DNA of 64,000 nt from JAJDAT01 sp964344185. GTDB lineage: Bacteria; Nitrospinota; Nitrospinia; Nitrospinales; JAJDAT01. Made by a program: the position numbers and the translations under genes. Every line of letters begins with the position of its first letter. Position 1 is the stretch's first letter. Under the pieces are notes generated by a model. It ran no database searches and was not told the origin of the DNA. It worked only from the letters and a program-made list of their open reading frames with translations. The stretch covers positions 53,345-117,344 of the forward strand of contig CAYFMN010000010.1 of NCBI GenBank assembly GCA_964344185.1, in the 5' to 3' direction. Shown piece after piece: positions 38,310 to 46,161 of the stretch.

Positions 38310-39410
38310 ATGAAACATAAAGAATGGATTCTTTTATTAATAGGCGGAGTTTTTTTAGGTGGTTGTGGCATAACCAAAAATACTCTTTTTTATCATGAAG
38401 GAACCAAAGTTGGGTTTCAAGTTAAACTTAGCCCAAAAGATACTCTCGAACCCGTAAGCGTTAACTTGGGTTTAGACAGAAGTATATTGGCTATTGTTCC
38501 GCCAACTTGTCCCTACAAAGATGAAACCGCTGGGACTGATATGGCTAAGGCCTGTTTTAAAGGTCAGCCTCCTTATTCCAAGAATGAAAAGGGAGAAATG
38601 GTTTTAAAGGAACCAGAACAAGTTGGAGTACATTCTGGCGAAGCTTTATCTGTAATGAGCATATTTGATTTAGAAACCAAGACAGTTGAAGGTTTTACCA
38701 TCTATCAAAACTTTGCTTCCGGCGAGGCAGCAAATATTTTATCCAATCGCATAAATCTGGATAAAGCAGCATTAAAAACTGAAGACCTTGATGCATCATT
38801 TACAAAGCTCCAACAAGCTCTTAGGAATATCAGCGGGGTTGTTAGTGATGATACAGAATCTAATGAGGAAGATAATGCGGATTCTAAAGGCGGAAATAAA
38901 AAGAAAACAAGTAACTCTATTACTCTTCAGGGGAGTTTAGCTGACAAGGCTGTTTATTCTAATACTTTCTCCAACCGCGGTCCGGGAGGTCGCTTTGGAA
39001 GATTTGGAGTTTACGAGCCTAAAACCACGGTCGCTTTTGATAACGGTCAAGAAAACTTATATTATGAAATTAGTTTGGTTAGCACAGACCTCAACAGTTT
39101 ACTTAAAGCGTTAAAAAACGTGAAGTTGGAAAAAATCACAGACAAGGAAAAACTGGAAGAGATACTCAAAGAACTTAAAGAAGTAGTAAAAATATTTTCG
39201 AATGATGAAAACGTTGTAGCTCTTAAATCAGATATTAAAACGATTAAAGAAGAAGTAGAAAATATAAAAAGTTCCGCTGAAAAGGTTATATCTCTTTCCA
39301 AAACTGCTTTAGACGATGTGAAATCTCTATTTACTCGTCTTGACCCACCAGAATATGATGGAATTATTAAAGGTTTTTTAAAAGCGCTTTTTGGTTCTTC
39401 TTTTGAATAA
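38310..39410 (+). CDS. Lipoprotein with C-terminal helical region
   Basis: 366 residues from the ATG at 38310, which has AAAGGGG nine bases upstream; an upstream in-frame ATG at 38244 lacks a signal peptide and is rejected. Lipobox FLGGC. The beta region (LFYHEGTKVGFQVK, VNLGLDRSILAIVPP, then ALSVMSIFD...NFASGEAANIL) is homologous to the preceding gene. After a charged linker (ESNEEDNADSKGG) there is a strongly helical C-terminus, about residues 265-350, likely a coiled coil. A strong terminator follows. Perhaps a surface or periplasmic structural protein; the function is unknown. Confidence 0.75.
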   Translation: MKHKEWILLLIGGVFLGGCGITKNTLFYHEGTKVGFQVKLSPKDTLEPVSVNLGLDRSILAIVPPTCPYKDETAGTDMAKACFKGQPPYSKNEKGEMVLKEPEQVGVHSGEALSVMSIFDLETKTVEGFTIYQNFASGEAANILSNRINLDKAALKTEDLDASFTKLQQALRNISGVVSDDTESNEEDNADSKGGNKKKTSNSITLQGSLADKAVYSNTFSNRGPGGRFGRFGVYEPKTTVAFDNGQENLYYEISLVSTDLNSLLKALKNVKLEKITDKEKLEEILKELKEVVKIFSNDENVVALKSDIKTIKEEVENIKSSAEKVISLSKTALDDVKSLFTRLDPPEYDGIIKGFLKALFGSSFE

Positions 39411-39445
39411 AAAGTGATAATTCCGAAAACCTTTTAATAGCTTTC

Positions 39446-39486
39446 AAAACCCTCTTCTCTAATTTAGAGAAGAGGGTTTTTTGTTT
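39446..39486 (+). terminator. Strong rho-independent terminator
   Basis: AAAACCCTCTTCTCT (39446-39460) and AGAGAAGAGGGTTTT (39466-39480) form a 15-bp perfect stem followed by more Ts, 36 bp after the lipoprotein stop. It separates the lipoprotein operon from the putative invertible cassette. Confidence 0.93.
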
Positions 39487-39586
39487 ATTTGAGATAAAAT
39501 TTGCATTAGTCAAAAATTTTTTGAATATCAAATTTATTCTTGAAAAAACATAGAAAACGTTTATTCTTCTCAAAACTGTCCCAACT

Positions 39587-39609
39587 AACTATGGATAACT
39601 AGGAATTAT
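39587..39609 (+). repeat. Left 23-bp inverted repeat of the putative invertible cassette
   Basis: The 23 bases beginning AACTATGGATAAC and ending GGAATTAT are identical to the reverse complement of 42932-42954. Homology continues after one mismatch into AATGA, which holds the ATG of the NTPase gene at 39612. The repeat includes AGGA (39601-39604), the likely ribosome site seven bases before the start codon. Confidence 0.85.
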
Positions 39610-39611
39610 TA

Positions 39612-41912
39612 ATGAATCAAATTCGTGAAAATGTTTTATTTGATCGGATGAGAGAAAAAGCCTTTTTAAAGGACTTTTTGCAATCAAAGCTATCAACTTC
39701 ATTAACAATCTTTGGTCCCAGTGGCGTTGGAAAATCAACTTTAGTCAATTCACTCTTGGAAGAGCAAAAAAAAATATCAGCAACATTTTCTTTTAAAGTT
39801 TCGGAAGATGAATATTTTGGAAACTTTGAGCTATTTCTTAGGTCAAAATATAAATTATTACGAGACCCTTTAAATATCAAAGATACTTTTGGCCAATTAA
39901 AAAAAATAAACTTTGGGTTTCCAATCTTAGATTGGCTGAAAATATCGATAAGTTTTTCAGATACAACCGCTCCAATCGATGAACAATATATAAATCAGTT
40001 TGTAAATTTATTACAGCAAAAAAAAATTGGGGTTCTTTATATTTCCAATATTGAGCTTGCTAAATCCCAAGTAGACCAAAACTTAATTTTTTATTTGCTG
40101 AATATTGCAAAGAAAAAAATTAAAATTATATTCGAATTCGGAACTTTACAAGACAACACCACATTTTTGAAAAAAATTAAACAAGAGACCGACTCTCATA
40201 AGGTTCTCAAAATAAATCCTTTTGATGAAAATTTGACTGAAGAATTTTACAAATTAAAAACCAATAAGATACCTCCAAAAAACCTTTTTCACAATACAAA
40301 CGGAATTCCATTGTTCATTGAATCCCATGACGATGAGATTACTGATCCAGAACCATTTAATTTCGTTCAAAATAGATTTTTATCATTGTCTCCTGAAAGT
40401 CAATACTTTTTAAGAACATTACAAATACTTGGAGAAAACGCGACAATAGATATTTTAGAGTCAGTCTATCCAAATCAAAATGAGTTTGAATTAGTTTTAA
40501 ATAGTTTATGTTTAAACCGTTTTGTTAAACAAGAAGATAACAAACTTAGGTTTCACCATGCATATTACCCTACATACATTAAAGCAAATGCAATTCCACA
40601 CTTAGAGAAAAAAATTCATAAGGCAATCCTTAAGTCGTTAGCAAACTCTGAGGATATCGACTCTCTTAGATCAAAATGCTGGCATGCAGAGTCCTGTGAA
40701 GATTGGGAGTCCTTTTTTGAAAATTTCCTCAAATTGGCACCAAAACTCTACGAGAAAGAACTATTTTGGGAAGTATTTTGTATAGGAAATGACGGTCTCA
40801 GGTTTTCTAAAAACCAAGCCCCTCAACAAATGAAGTTACTAATTTTCCATTGTGGGGTTCTGTCAGGAAGGAATGAGGAAGCATTAAGTTTTCAGAAAAA
40901 CAATTGGCCAAATGGCTCCAAAGATATTCTTTACAGCTTGATGGAAGCCCAACTATATTACAATAGGGATTTATTTTCTGAAGCAATTAAAAGCTGTAAG
41001 AAGATAATTTCTTGTGGGACACTTTTTCATCAAGCTGTCTCCTGGAGCATAATTACAAGTTGTTATCTTGCGCTTGATCGTAAGAACGATGCACTTGATT
41101 CCTATGAAGCGGCAATGAGTATTAGTAAGATGGATAATAATTCTATGTTATGCGGAGAGTTAATAAGAGTCTCCCCCGAGCTTGAAGATCATACTCTCGC
41201 AGAAATAAAATTGCGAGAAATGATCGAATTAACCGAAATAGGCAATACCCCTCTTCTCAAGGCAAAATGTTTACATAACCTGGGAGTACTCCAACTCTTA
41301 AAATTAAAGGGTAAAAAAGGGCGAGATCATGTTGAAGAAGCTGCCATTTTCTTCGAATCAACCAGACACAACTATTTTTCTTACTCATTGTTAATTTTAA
41401 GTATTTTTGATTTTCTAGAAGGGAATTTCAAAGAATTTCGGAATAAATTATTCGATGGGTATAACTTAGCATTTGAACGATATGACCGGATATCATTTTT
41501 GAATAATATTGGAGTGAACTATTTATTGGAAAACGATTCGGAACAAGCGGTGTATTATTTATTAAAAGCCCTAGAAATTTCTGCTAGTGGTCTTGCCGAC
41601 CCTTATTACAAATATTGCGTAAATTTTAATATGGCAGTAGCCAATTTAAAGTTAGAAAACTTTAAGGAAGCTGAGGAGCGGTTAAAAATGGCAAAAGTGC
41701 CAGAGTTGGCTTTTGATAGGGATAAAAGAGAAAAAAGAAATACGACTCTAAAAGAACTTATTGCGAAAAAAGAAACTAATCCCTCTTTGATATTAGATGG
41801 TACTTCAGATGATTCCTGGTTTGCTGATGGCTATTTGGTGACATTTGCCTTTTTAAGTTTCTACGACTTCAATTTAAAAATATTGGACGGTAAAAATAAT
41901 TCTTTCTTATAA
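39612..41912 (+). CDS. P-loop NTPase with TPR-like C-terminus (STAND/AAA_16-like)
   Basis: 766 residues, no signal peptide. Walker A is FGPSGVGKST (residues 34-43); the expected Walker B region reads VLYISNIELAK (about 138-148) without the usual acidic pair. A winged-helix-like segment (FLSLSPESQYFLRTLQILGE) comes near 265-340, and from about 370 to 720 there are helical repeats of TPR type (KAKCLHNLGVLQLLKLKGKK; NNIGVNYLLENDSEQAVYYL). This NTPase, helper and sensor-repeat order is that of STAND signalling ATPases. No effector domain is recognised at either end. The start codon and ribosome site sit in the left inverted repeat. Its 3' end overlaps the convergent ATP-grasp gene by 6 bp. Codon use is more A/T-biased than in neighbouring core genes. 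Confidence 0.72.
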   Translation: MNQIRENVLFDRMREKAFLKDFLQSKLSTSLTIFGPSGVGKSTLVNSLLEEQKKISATFSFKVSEDEYFGNFELFLRSKYKLLRDPLNIKDTFGQLKKINFGFPILDWLKISISFSDTTAPIDEQYINQFVNLLQQKKIGVLYISNIELAKSQVDQNLIFYLLNIAKKKIKIIFEFGTLQDNTTFLKKIKQETDSHKVLKINPFDENLTEEFYKLKTNKIPPKNLFHNTNGIPLFIESHDDEITDPEPFNFVQNRFLSLSPESQYFLRTLQILGENATIDILESVYPNQNEFELVLNSLCLNRFVKQEDNKLRFHHAYYPTYIKANAIPHLEKKIHKAILKSLANSEDIDSLRSKCWHAESCEDWESFFENFLKLAPKLYEKELFWEVFCIGNDGLRFSKNQAPQQMKLLIFHCGVLSGRNEEALSFQKNNWPNGSKDILYSLMEAQLYYNRDLFSEAIKSCKKIISCGTLFHQAVSWSIITSCYLALDRKNDALDSYEAAMSISKMDNNSMLCGELIRVSPELEDHTLAEIKLREMIELTEIGNTPLLKAKCLHNLGVLQLLKLKGKKGRDHVEEAAIFFESTRHNYFSYSLLILSIFDFLEGNFKEFRNKLFDGYNLAFERYDRISFLNNIGVNYLLENDSEQAVYYLLKALEISASGLADPYYKYCVNFNMAVANLKLENFKEAEERLKMAKVPELAFDRDKREKRNTTLKELIAKKETNPSLILDGTSDDSWFADGYLVTFAFLSFYDFNLKILDGKNNSFL

Positions 41913-42929
41913 GTTTGTCTTTTGACGTTCTATTGAATGGACAACCATTTTTACAATGGCCTCTCCAAAGGACCGCTTGGAAGTGGTTAAAAACTTTTTA
42001 AAAGTATTGGACGTCAAAAACGGGTTAGTATTTATATCCATCAGGTTATAACTTCCGTCATTTGCTTGCCTTACGTCTAACCTAAAGTAGTCTTTTATAT
42101 TTAATAATTTTATTACCATTTTTGATATTTTTAATAATTCTTCATTTTTTACAAATTTTTCTGAATAAAAATATTCACTTGATTCGTCTTTTAGTGGGAT
42201 ATTTATATATGGAATTTCATATTGCTTTTTAATTACTTTCAATTCCCAAGTTTTTATATTAATACCAGCAATTGAATATTCCTCCCCAGGTAGGAATTCT
42301 TCCACTATTACTGTAGATATTCCCATTTTCAATATTTTTTGGGCACACTTAATAGCTTCCTCGTCATTGTTAGCCAAAGGATTTATTTCTTTACCAGTCC
42401 TTGAAATTAGAAACCCTGAATTATTGCCCAAATCCGCTACTTTCACAAAATAGGGTGGGTTCATATGATTAAATAAGTTTTTTTTCTTCAATGTCTCTTT
42501 TGTTAAAATCTTCCAATTTGCAGTCAAAATATTTGATGCCCTTACCAAGGGTTTCCAATGGTGCTTTGCACAGGCAAGCCCCTGTGAGTAAGTAGAAGAC
42601 CCTATAAAATATTTATCATTTAATCTTGCCAAAGCAGGAATTAGACTTCCTTTAAATCGATGCTGTCCATCGCTCAAATTCCAAAAAACTGTGTGATTAT
42701 TTAATCCTTTGAAAATTGAAGGTAACTCCTGGGTGCTTATTTCGGATAAATTAACCAAGGAAATTTCAAAATATTTCCTAAGTTCTTTTTTAATTGAAGT
42801 TATCTCATCTTGTGTAACTAAGGTTCTTGCAATGGAAGAAGCTGAAGATAGTCCAGGGTTTTTCTTTATCCAGGAGCTTCTTTCTTCATAGAATAAAGCT
42901 ATGGAAATCTTATTTTTTTTAAGACTCAT
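41907..42929 (-). CDS. ATP-grasp ligase, D-Ala-D-Ala-ligase-like
   Basis: 340 residues. The N-terminal part has a Ddl-like substrate-domain segment (NLSDGQHRFKGSLIPALARL, FIGSSTYSQGLACAKHHWKPL). The central ATP-grasp region has PYFVKVADLGNNSGF and VIVEEFLPGEEYSIAGIN, and the metal-binding end is DYFRLDVRQA and MDINTNPFLTSN (Asp-x-Asn in place of Glu-x-Asn). Such enzymes join a carboxylate to an amine using ATP; the substrate may be an amino acid, peptide or protein tail. Its start codon lies just inside the right inverted repeat, 25 bp after the recombinase stop on the same strand, so in the present orientation recombinase and ligase could be co-transcribed. Confidence 0.75.
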   Translation of the reverse strand: MSLKKNKISIALFYEERSSWIKKNPGLSSASSIARTLVTQDEITSIKKELRKYFEISLVNLSEISTQELPSIFKGLNNHTVFWNLSDGQHRFKGSLIPALARLNDKYFIGSSTYSQGLACAKHHWKPLVRASNILTANWKILTKETLKKKNLFNHMNPPYFVKVADLGNNSGFLISRTGKEINPLANNDEEAIKCAQKILKMGISTVIVEEFLPGEEYSIAGINIKTWELKVIKKQYEIPYINIPLKDESSEYFYSEKFVKNEELLKISKMVIKLLNIKDYFRLDVRQANDGSYNLMDINTNPFLTSNTFKKFLTTSKRSFGEAIVKMVVHSIERQKTNL

Positions 42930-42931
42930 TG

Positions 42932-42954
42932 ATAATTCCTAGTTATCCATAGTT
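42932..42954 (-). repeat. Right 23-bp inverted repeat of the putative invertible cassette
   Basis: Exact reverse complement of 39587-39609, followed on the minus strand by one mismatch and AATGA holding the ATP-grasp start codon (42929-42927). Its outer edge touches the recombinase stop codon at 42955. Confidence 0.85.
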
Positions 42955-43932
42955 TTAATCTCCAAAAAGTTTGCGGGTGTTGGCTTGGGTGATGGTGTTT
43001 TGCAGGCTGCGGTCGCTGACTTGGGTATATATCTGCGTAGTCGTGATGCTGTTATGTCCCAATAATTTTTGAACAAAACGAATATCGACTCCTGCCTCTA
43101 ACAAATGAGTTGCCGCTGAATGCCTCAACATATGTGGCGTAATTTTCCTTCCTAAATTTGCTTTCTTTGACGCTTCGCGAAAATAAAGCCGTATGATTTG
43201 AGTCGTTGCAGATAATCCCCGGCTGTTGATTAACAAGGTTTGGGTAATAGGAGTGAATTGGTTTCTCGTTTCAATATAGCGTTGAATAAGATTTTTGATT
43301 TCTTCATCGACTAAAAAAACTTTTCTTTGTTTATTTCCTTTGCCAATTACTTTTATCGTTCCTTCTATTAGATCGATATCTTTAATCCGTATCGCGACTA
43401 ATTCTCCGACTCGAATACCTGTTGTGAACATGATTTCCAACGCAAGGTGCGTTGTAAAAGAATTGAAGTCTTTTAGATCCAAGTATTTTGACGACAGTCG
43501 ATCAATGTTTAAACTTTTCCGAGCTTGTTCATTGAATCTTTTACCAAGTTTAAATAGTTTTTGAAGTTCTTCTGTGGAGAGGGTATTGGGGAGTCTTGCT
43601 GGAATAGAAATTTTAATGCCCGATTTATAAAACGGACTTCTATCTATTTTATCTTCATTTTCTAACCATACAAAAAAAGCCTTTAAGCAAGCTATTTTTC
43701 TTTTTACGGAACTTGGTTTCAAGTCTTTTGTTTTTACTAAATAAGTCAAAAATTTTCGAATTTGTTCTTTTTTAATTTTTTTTAGATCTATTCTTGAGCC
43801 GCAAAAGATTTTAAAGTTTTCTAAATCGATGCAATAAGCTTTCAGCGTATTGCTTGATAAACCTTTAGAGATACGGCAATAATCGACAAAGTAGTCGACA
43901 GCTCGTTTTAGAGAAGTGTTTTTTTGACTCAT
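42955..43932 (-). CDS. Tyrosine recombinase (XerC/XerD-like)
   Basis: 325 residues, slightly longer than XerC/D. N-terminal SAM-like core-binding domain (AVDYFVDYCRISKGLSSNTL) and a C-terminal catalytic domain with the full set: Arg in TGIRVGEL (about 173), Lys region GKGNKQRKVFLV, HMLRHSAATH (His-x-x-Arg, about 268-271), His in LLGHNSITTTQ (about 294) and the nucleophile Tyr in QIYTQV (about 303). All catalytic residues are present, so it should be active. It cuts and rejoins DNA by a 3'-phosphotyrosine link. Because it directly abuts an inverted-repeat-bounded cassette, site-specific inversion is the leading idea. It could instead be the housekeeping Xer protein for dimer resolution, or an integrase. 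Confidence 0.88.
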   Translation of the reverse strand: MSQKNTSLKRAVDYFVDYCRISKGLSSNTLKAYCIDLENFKIFCGSRIDLKKIKKEQIRKFLTYLVKTKDLKPSSVKRKIACLKAFFVWLENEDKIDRSPFYKSGIKISIPARLPNTLSTEELQKLFKLGKRFNEQARKSLNIDRLSSKYLDLKDFNSFTTHLALEIMFTTGIRVGELVAIRIKDIDLIEGTIKVIGKGNKQRKVFLVDEEIKNLIQRYIETRNQFTPITQTLLINSRGLSATTQIIRLYFREASKKANLGRKITPHMLRHSAATHLLEAGVDIRFVQKLLGHNSITTTQIYTQVSDRSLQNTITQANTRKLFGD

Positions 43933-44380
43933 TACAAAATATTCGCCTCCATTTTGTTAGTTTTGAAGACAAAGTATTTGCAAGCATAAATCAAATTATG
44001 AATTTTATAACCTGCAATTAGTTTCGAATTTCCAAAATATCTGTATTTTGAAAATCTATTTTGGCCTTAAAAATAAGGCTAAAACGCTACTTTGATGGGA
44101 TCTGAGGCGAAGTAATCTACTTCAAATTAAAACGAAATACCAGCTTTATTAAGGAGGGCTTTAAGAAAATTAATCTAATTCGATAAAGAGGGTAAGACGA
44201 AATTACAAATAATTAATAATCAAATATCACGCCAAGGTTTAATTGCGTTTGCATATATAAATAAAAAGAGTTTTTAATCAAAAAATTAAATTAAAGTTAT
44301 TTATCGAAGTTTTTTCTTTAAAATGAGTATTTATGTTAAGCCAATAATATTTTTGTTTCTGTAAATTTTGAAATGAGGTT
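43933..44380. other. AT-rich intergenic region upstream of the recombinase
   Basis: 448 bp without a gene. It contains two small inverted repeats, CAAAATA-tctg-TATTTTG (44033-44050) and GCCTTA-aaaa-TAAGGC (44064-44079), about 100-150 bp upstream of the recombinase start, which may be operator or hairpin elements. The half nearer the next gene is nearly pure A/T. No copy of the 23-bp cassette repeat is found here. Confidence 0.5.
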
Positions 44381-45388
44381 TTGATGAAAAATATCAAAAT
44401 AATGGAAAGTAAAAATTCTAAAAGCTCCAAAAAAAAGGAAAAGCAAAAAGGTAAGAAGGTTAATCCTAAAATTCCTAAAGGAATAGCTTCTAAGATTGAG
44501 GAATATGGCTTAACCGGAACTCCAGCGGAGGAAATTATTTGTGGTCCGGTAAGTGAACTTTGGGTTCATTTAAAAGATAAAAATAAATGTTGGCTGTATT
44601 TAAATAAAAATTTTTTTAGTTATGGACGTAAAAATGGGTGGATTTGGGTTCCAAATGTTATAGGAGGAGGCAAAAAAATATTCGATATAAAAGTGAGTAA
44701 AAAAGCGGTATTGAAATCTGAAAAAAATGGAGGGATAGGAGACTATGGTTTTCCTTTAATCAAAGGAAAAAAAACAGGGGGTATAAATATGGGAAATTGT
44801 GGATTGTTTAATTATGCTGTCCGACAAATTGCGCACAATCTACTTGGGTTCAAAATAAGCGATATTAAAGAGGCTTCCACAATCGACACATTTCTTACAA
44901 TCCCTGGAACCGATTTAATCGACGCTAAGTGGAAAGGAAATGTCCGAACTATTGATAAGGGTTTCGAGCAGCTTAAGTGTTGCAAATTTACTCGACATGC
45001 ATATAACAAATTTAATGGAACCTATTGGGACGTTTCCACCAATACTTTAAACTTTAATAACCACATGCATTATAGATGGTGTACATTGATAAAAGCCAAC
45101 AATTCTAACTACAACTTCTATAAAGTTTTTATTAAACATAAAAGCCCTGAGTTACCGGGAAAACCGCCTTATTATCTTATCTTAATAAAAGAATTGAAAA
45201 AACCTGAGCTTTTGAAACACTTTCCTTGGTTTGGTAAGGGCTTAACCCAGGGAAAAATAAAATCATGGTCTGAGTCTTCTCCGATTCGTGAAAATATATA
45301 CACATGGAAAACTTATTTGCTTATTAGCTTCTATGATTTGCCAAAAAAAGTAGTTAGCAAACTTGGAATAAAGATAAAAGTTGTGTGA
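44381..45388 (+). CDS. Hypothetical protein with possible Cys-His-Asp catalytic triad
   Basis: 335 residues. A lysine-rich N-terminus (about 1-32) precedes a folded region; no signal peptide or membrane segment. I do not recognise the family with certainty. MGNCGLFNYAVRQIAH (Cys140), FTRHAYNKFNGTYWDVST (His206, Asp217) have the order and spacing of the Cys-His-Asp triad of transglutaminase-like or papain-like enzymes, where His is followed by an aromatic-rich strand and Asp. It would then cleave or form amide bonds. The gene is A/T-rich and stands alone between the recombinase and a toxin-antitoxin pair, in the accessory region. The start may be ATG 44384 in place of 44381; the AATGAGGTTTTG upstream supplies a GAGG ribosome site. 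Confidence 0.6.
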   Translation: MMKNIKIMESKNSKSSKKKEKQKGKKVNPKIPKGIASKIEEYGLTGTPAEEIICGPVSELWVHLKDKNKCWLYLNKNFFSYGRKNGWIWVPNVIGGGKKIFDIKVSKKAVLKSEKNGGIGDYGFPLIKGKKTGGINMGNCGLFNYAVRQIAHNLLGFKISDIKEASTIDTFLTIPGTDLIDAKWKGNVRTIDKGFEQLKCCKFTRHAYNKFNGTYWDVSTNTLNFNNHMHYRWCTLIKANNSNYNFYKVFIKHKSPELPGKPPYYLILIKELKKPELLKHFPWFGKGLTQGKIKSWSESSPIRENIYTWKTYLLISFYDLPKKVVSKLGIKIKVV

Positions 45389-45400
45389 TACAAGTGCCAT

Positions 45401-45434
45401 AAAAAAAAACGACGTTCCCAAGGAGGAAGCGCCG
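45401..45434 (-). terminator. Terminator of the toxin-antitoxin operon
   Basis: Read on the minus strand, CGGCGCTTCC / GGGAACGTCG form an imperfect 10-pair stem (arms 45425-45434 and 45410-45419) followed by nine Ts (45409-45401). It lies 64 bp after the toxin stop and resembles the terminator at 46162-46195. Confidence 0.75.
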
Positions 45435-45497
45435 ATAGTTTAATCTTAATTACTACTTTGTAGGAGTTTCGAAAAATTTAGTTTTGAAATAATGATG

Positions 45498-45806
45498 TTA
45501 ATTTTCTTCGTCAAAGAGCGCTTCTTGGTCTCTTGCTCCATGGACAACTCGGATAATGATAATTTTCTTATCTGTGACTTTATAATAAATAACGTATCTT
45601 TTGTAAAAATGCGCTCTCAAGCCTGAAGCAAGTTGATCTCGCTTAGGACTGATATCGGGATGTTCGAGAAGAGGGGAGAATTGTTCCTCTAGTTTTTGAA
45701 TAAATGCTGTTGCCGCTTCCGGCGAGTCCTCTGCTATAAAAGCCCAAATTTCCGCAAGGTCATTTTCCGCTTTGTCGGTTATATGGAGGTTGTGCGATTT
45801 GCGAAT
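45498..45806 (-). CDS. parE: ParE/RelE-family toxin
   Basis: 102 residues if translation begins at the ATT at 45806. The sequence has the ParE pattern LHITDKAENDLAEIWAFIAE near the start, a middle FIQKLEEQFSPLLEHPDISP, and the conserved end GLRAHFYKRYVIYYKV..IIIIRVVHGARDQEALF. No ATG, GTG or TTG lies in this frame between the upstream in-frame stop and the conserved domain. ATT with AAAGGA 8 bases upstream is the best start I can find; an ATG may have been lost. It overlaps the antitoxin gene by 28 bp, as is normal for ParDE. ParE toxins poison DNA gyrase; the RelE-like relatives cut mRNA. Confidence 0.82.
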   Translation of the reverse strand: MRKSHNLHITDKAENDLAEIWAFIAEDSPEAATAFIQKLEEQFSPLLEHPDISPKRDQLASGLRAHFYKRYVIYYKVTDKKIIIIRVVHGARDQEALFDEEN

Positions 45807-46066
45807 CGTTTCTTTCCTTTTTTGATAATACGGTCTGGATCAAATTTTCTGGTTCTTCCAGCCTTTACGTCCGCTAAACCTTCTTTAACGTCTTTTTGTA
45901 AGGTTTCCAATTGACGCTCTCGAAGCATGTTTTTATGCATCCAATCTCTTAGAGCCTCGCGAATGATTTCGCTATTGGAAGCGTATTTGCCTGTTTCCAC
46001 AGCCGCGCGCACGGTTTCGGCTAGTTCCGACGTTAAAGTAATCGTTATTCGTTCAACAGGCTTCAT
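45779..46066 (-). CDS. parD: ParD-family antitoxin
   Basis: 95 residues. The N-terminus (RITITLTSELAETVRAAVETG, then SEIIREALRDW) is a ribbon-helix-helix DNA-binding domain of the ParD/CopG class; the charged C-terminal half (LQKDVKEGLADVKAGRTRKF) should wrap the toxin. It neutralises the toxin and represses its own promoter. Directly upstream are two copies of ATCATACT 10 bp apart, its likely operator. The toxin gene overlaps its 3' end. Confidence 0.9.
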   Translation of the reverse strand: MKPVERITITLTSELAETVRAAVETGKYASNSEIIREALRDWMHKNMLRERQLETLQKDVKEGLADVKAGRTRKFDPDRIIKKGKKRFANRTTSI

Positions 46067-46088
46067 TAATTCGTCCTAATTTATTATG

Positions 46089-46106
46089 ATCATACTTTAT
46101 CATACT
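46089..46106. promoter_or_regulatory. Tandem ParD operator-like repeats
   Basis: ATCATACT occurs at 46089-46096 and 46099-46106, one helical turn apart, 23-40 bp upstream of the antitoxin start. On the minus strand the TATAGTATGAT region also supplies a -10-like TATAGT. Ribbon-helix-helix antitoxins commonly bind such direct repeats. Confidence 0.6.
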
Positions 46107-46117
46107 ATATAGAGTGA

Positions 46118-46127
46118 NNNNNNNNNN
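46118..46127. other. Assembly gap (10 N)
   Basis: Ten Ns just upstream of the antitoxin promoter, beside a hairpin-rich stretch. The assembly may be missing sequence here. Confidence 0.97.
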
Positions 46128-46139
46128 ATATGAAAGCAA

Positions 46140-46157
46140 TCTCTATGAAAATAGAGA
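46140..46157. repeat. Small inverted repeat beside the gap
   Basis: TCTCTAT (46140-46146) and ATAGAGA (46151-46157) are perfect arms around gaaa, between the N gap and the ahcY terminator. Confidence 0.55.
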
Positions 46158-46161
46158 AACT

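Larger units (their letters stand above)
39587..42954. mobile_element. Putative invertible two-gene cassette
   Basis: A 3.37-kb segment bounded by perfect 23-bp inverted repeats. It contains exactly two genes, tail to tail (their stops overlap by 6 bp), each with its start codon just inside its own repeat. The tyrosine recombinase stop codon (42957-42955) abuts the right repeat. Inversion would place either gene behind the left flank and the other behind the recombinase. No transposase and no target-site duplication are seen, so a transposon is less likely. Inversion itself is inferred from layout. Confidence 0.55.

Noticed and set aside
39587..42954. Composite transposon or MITE with 23-bp terminal repeats
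   Set aside because: No transposase inside, no target-site duplication seen at the outer edges, and the repeats carry the genes' own ribosome sites, which suits inversion better.
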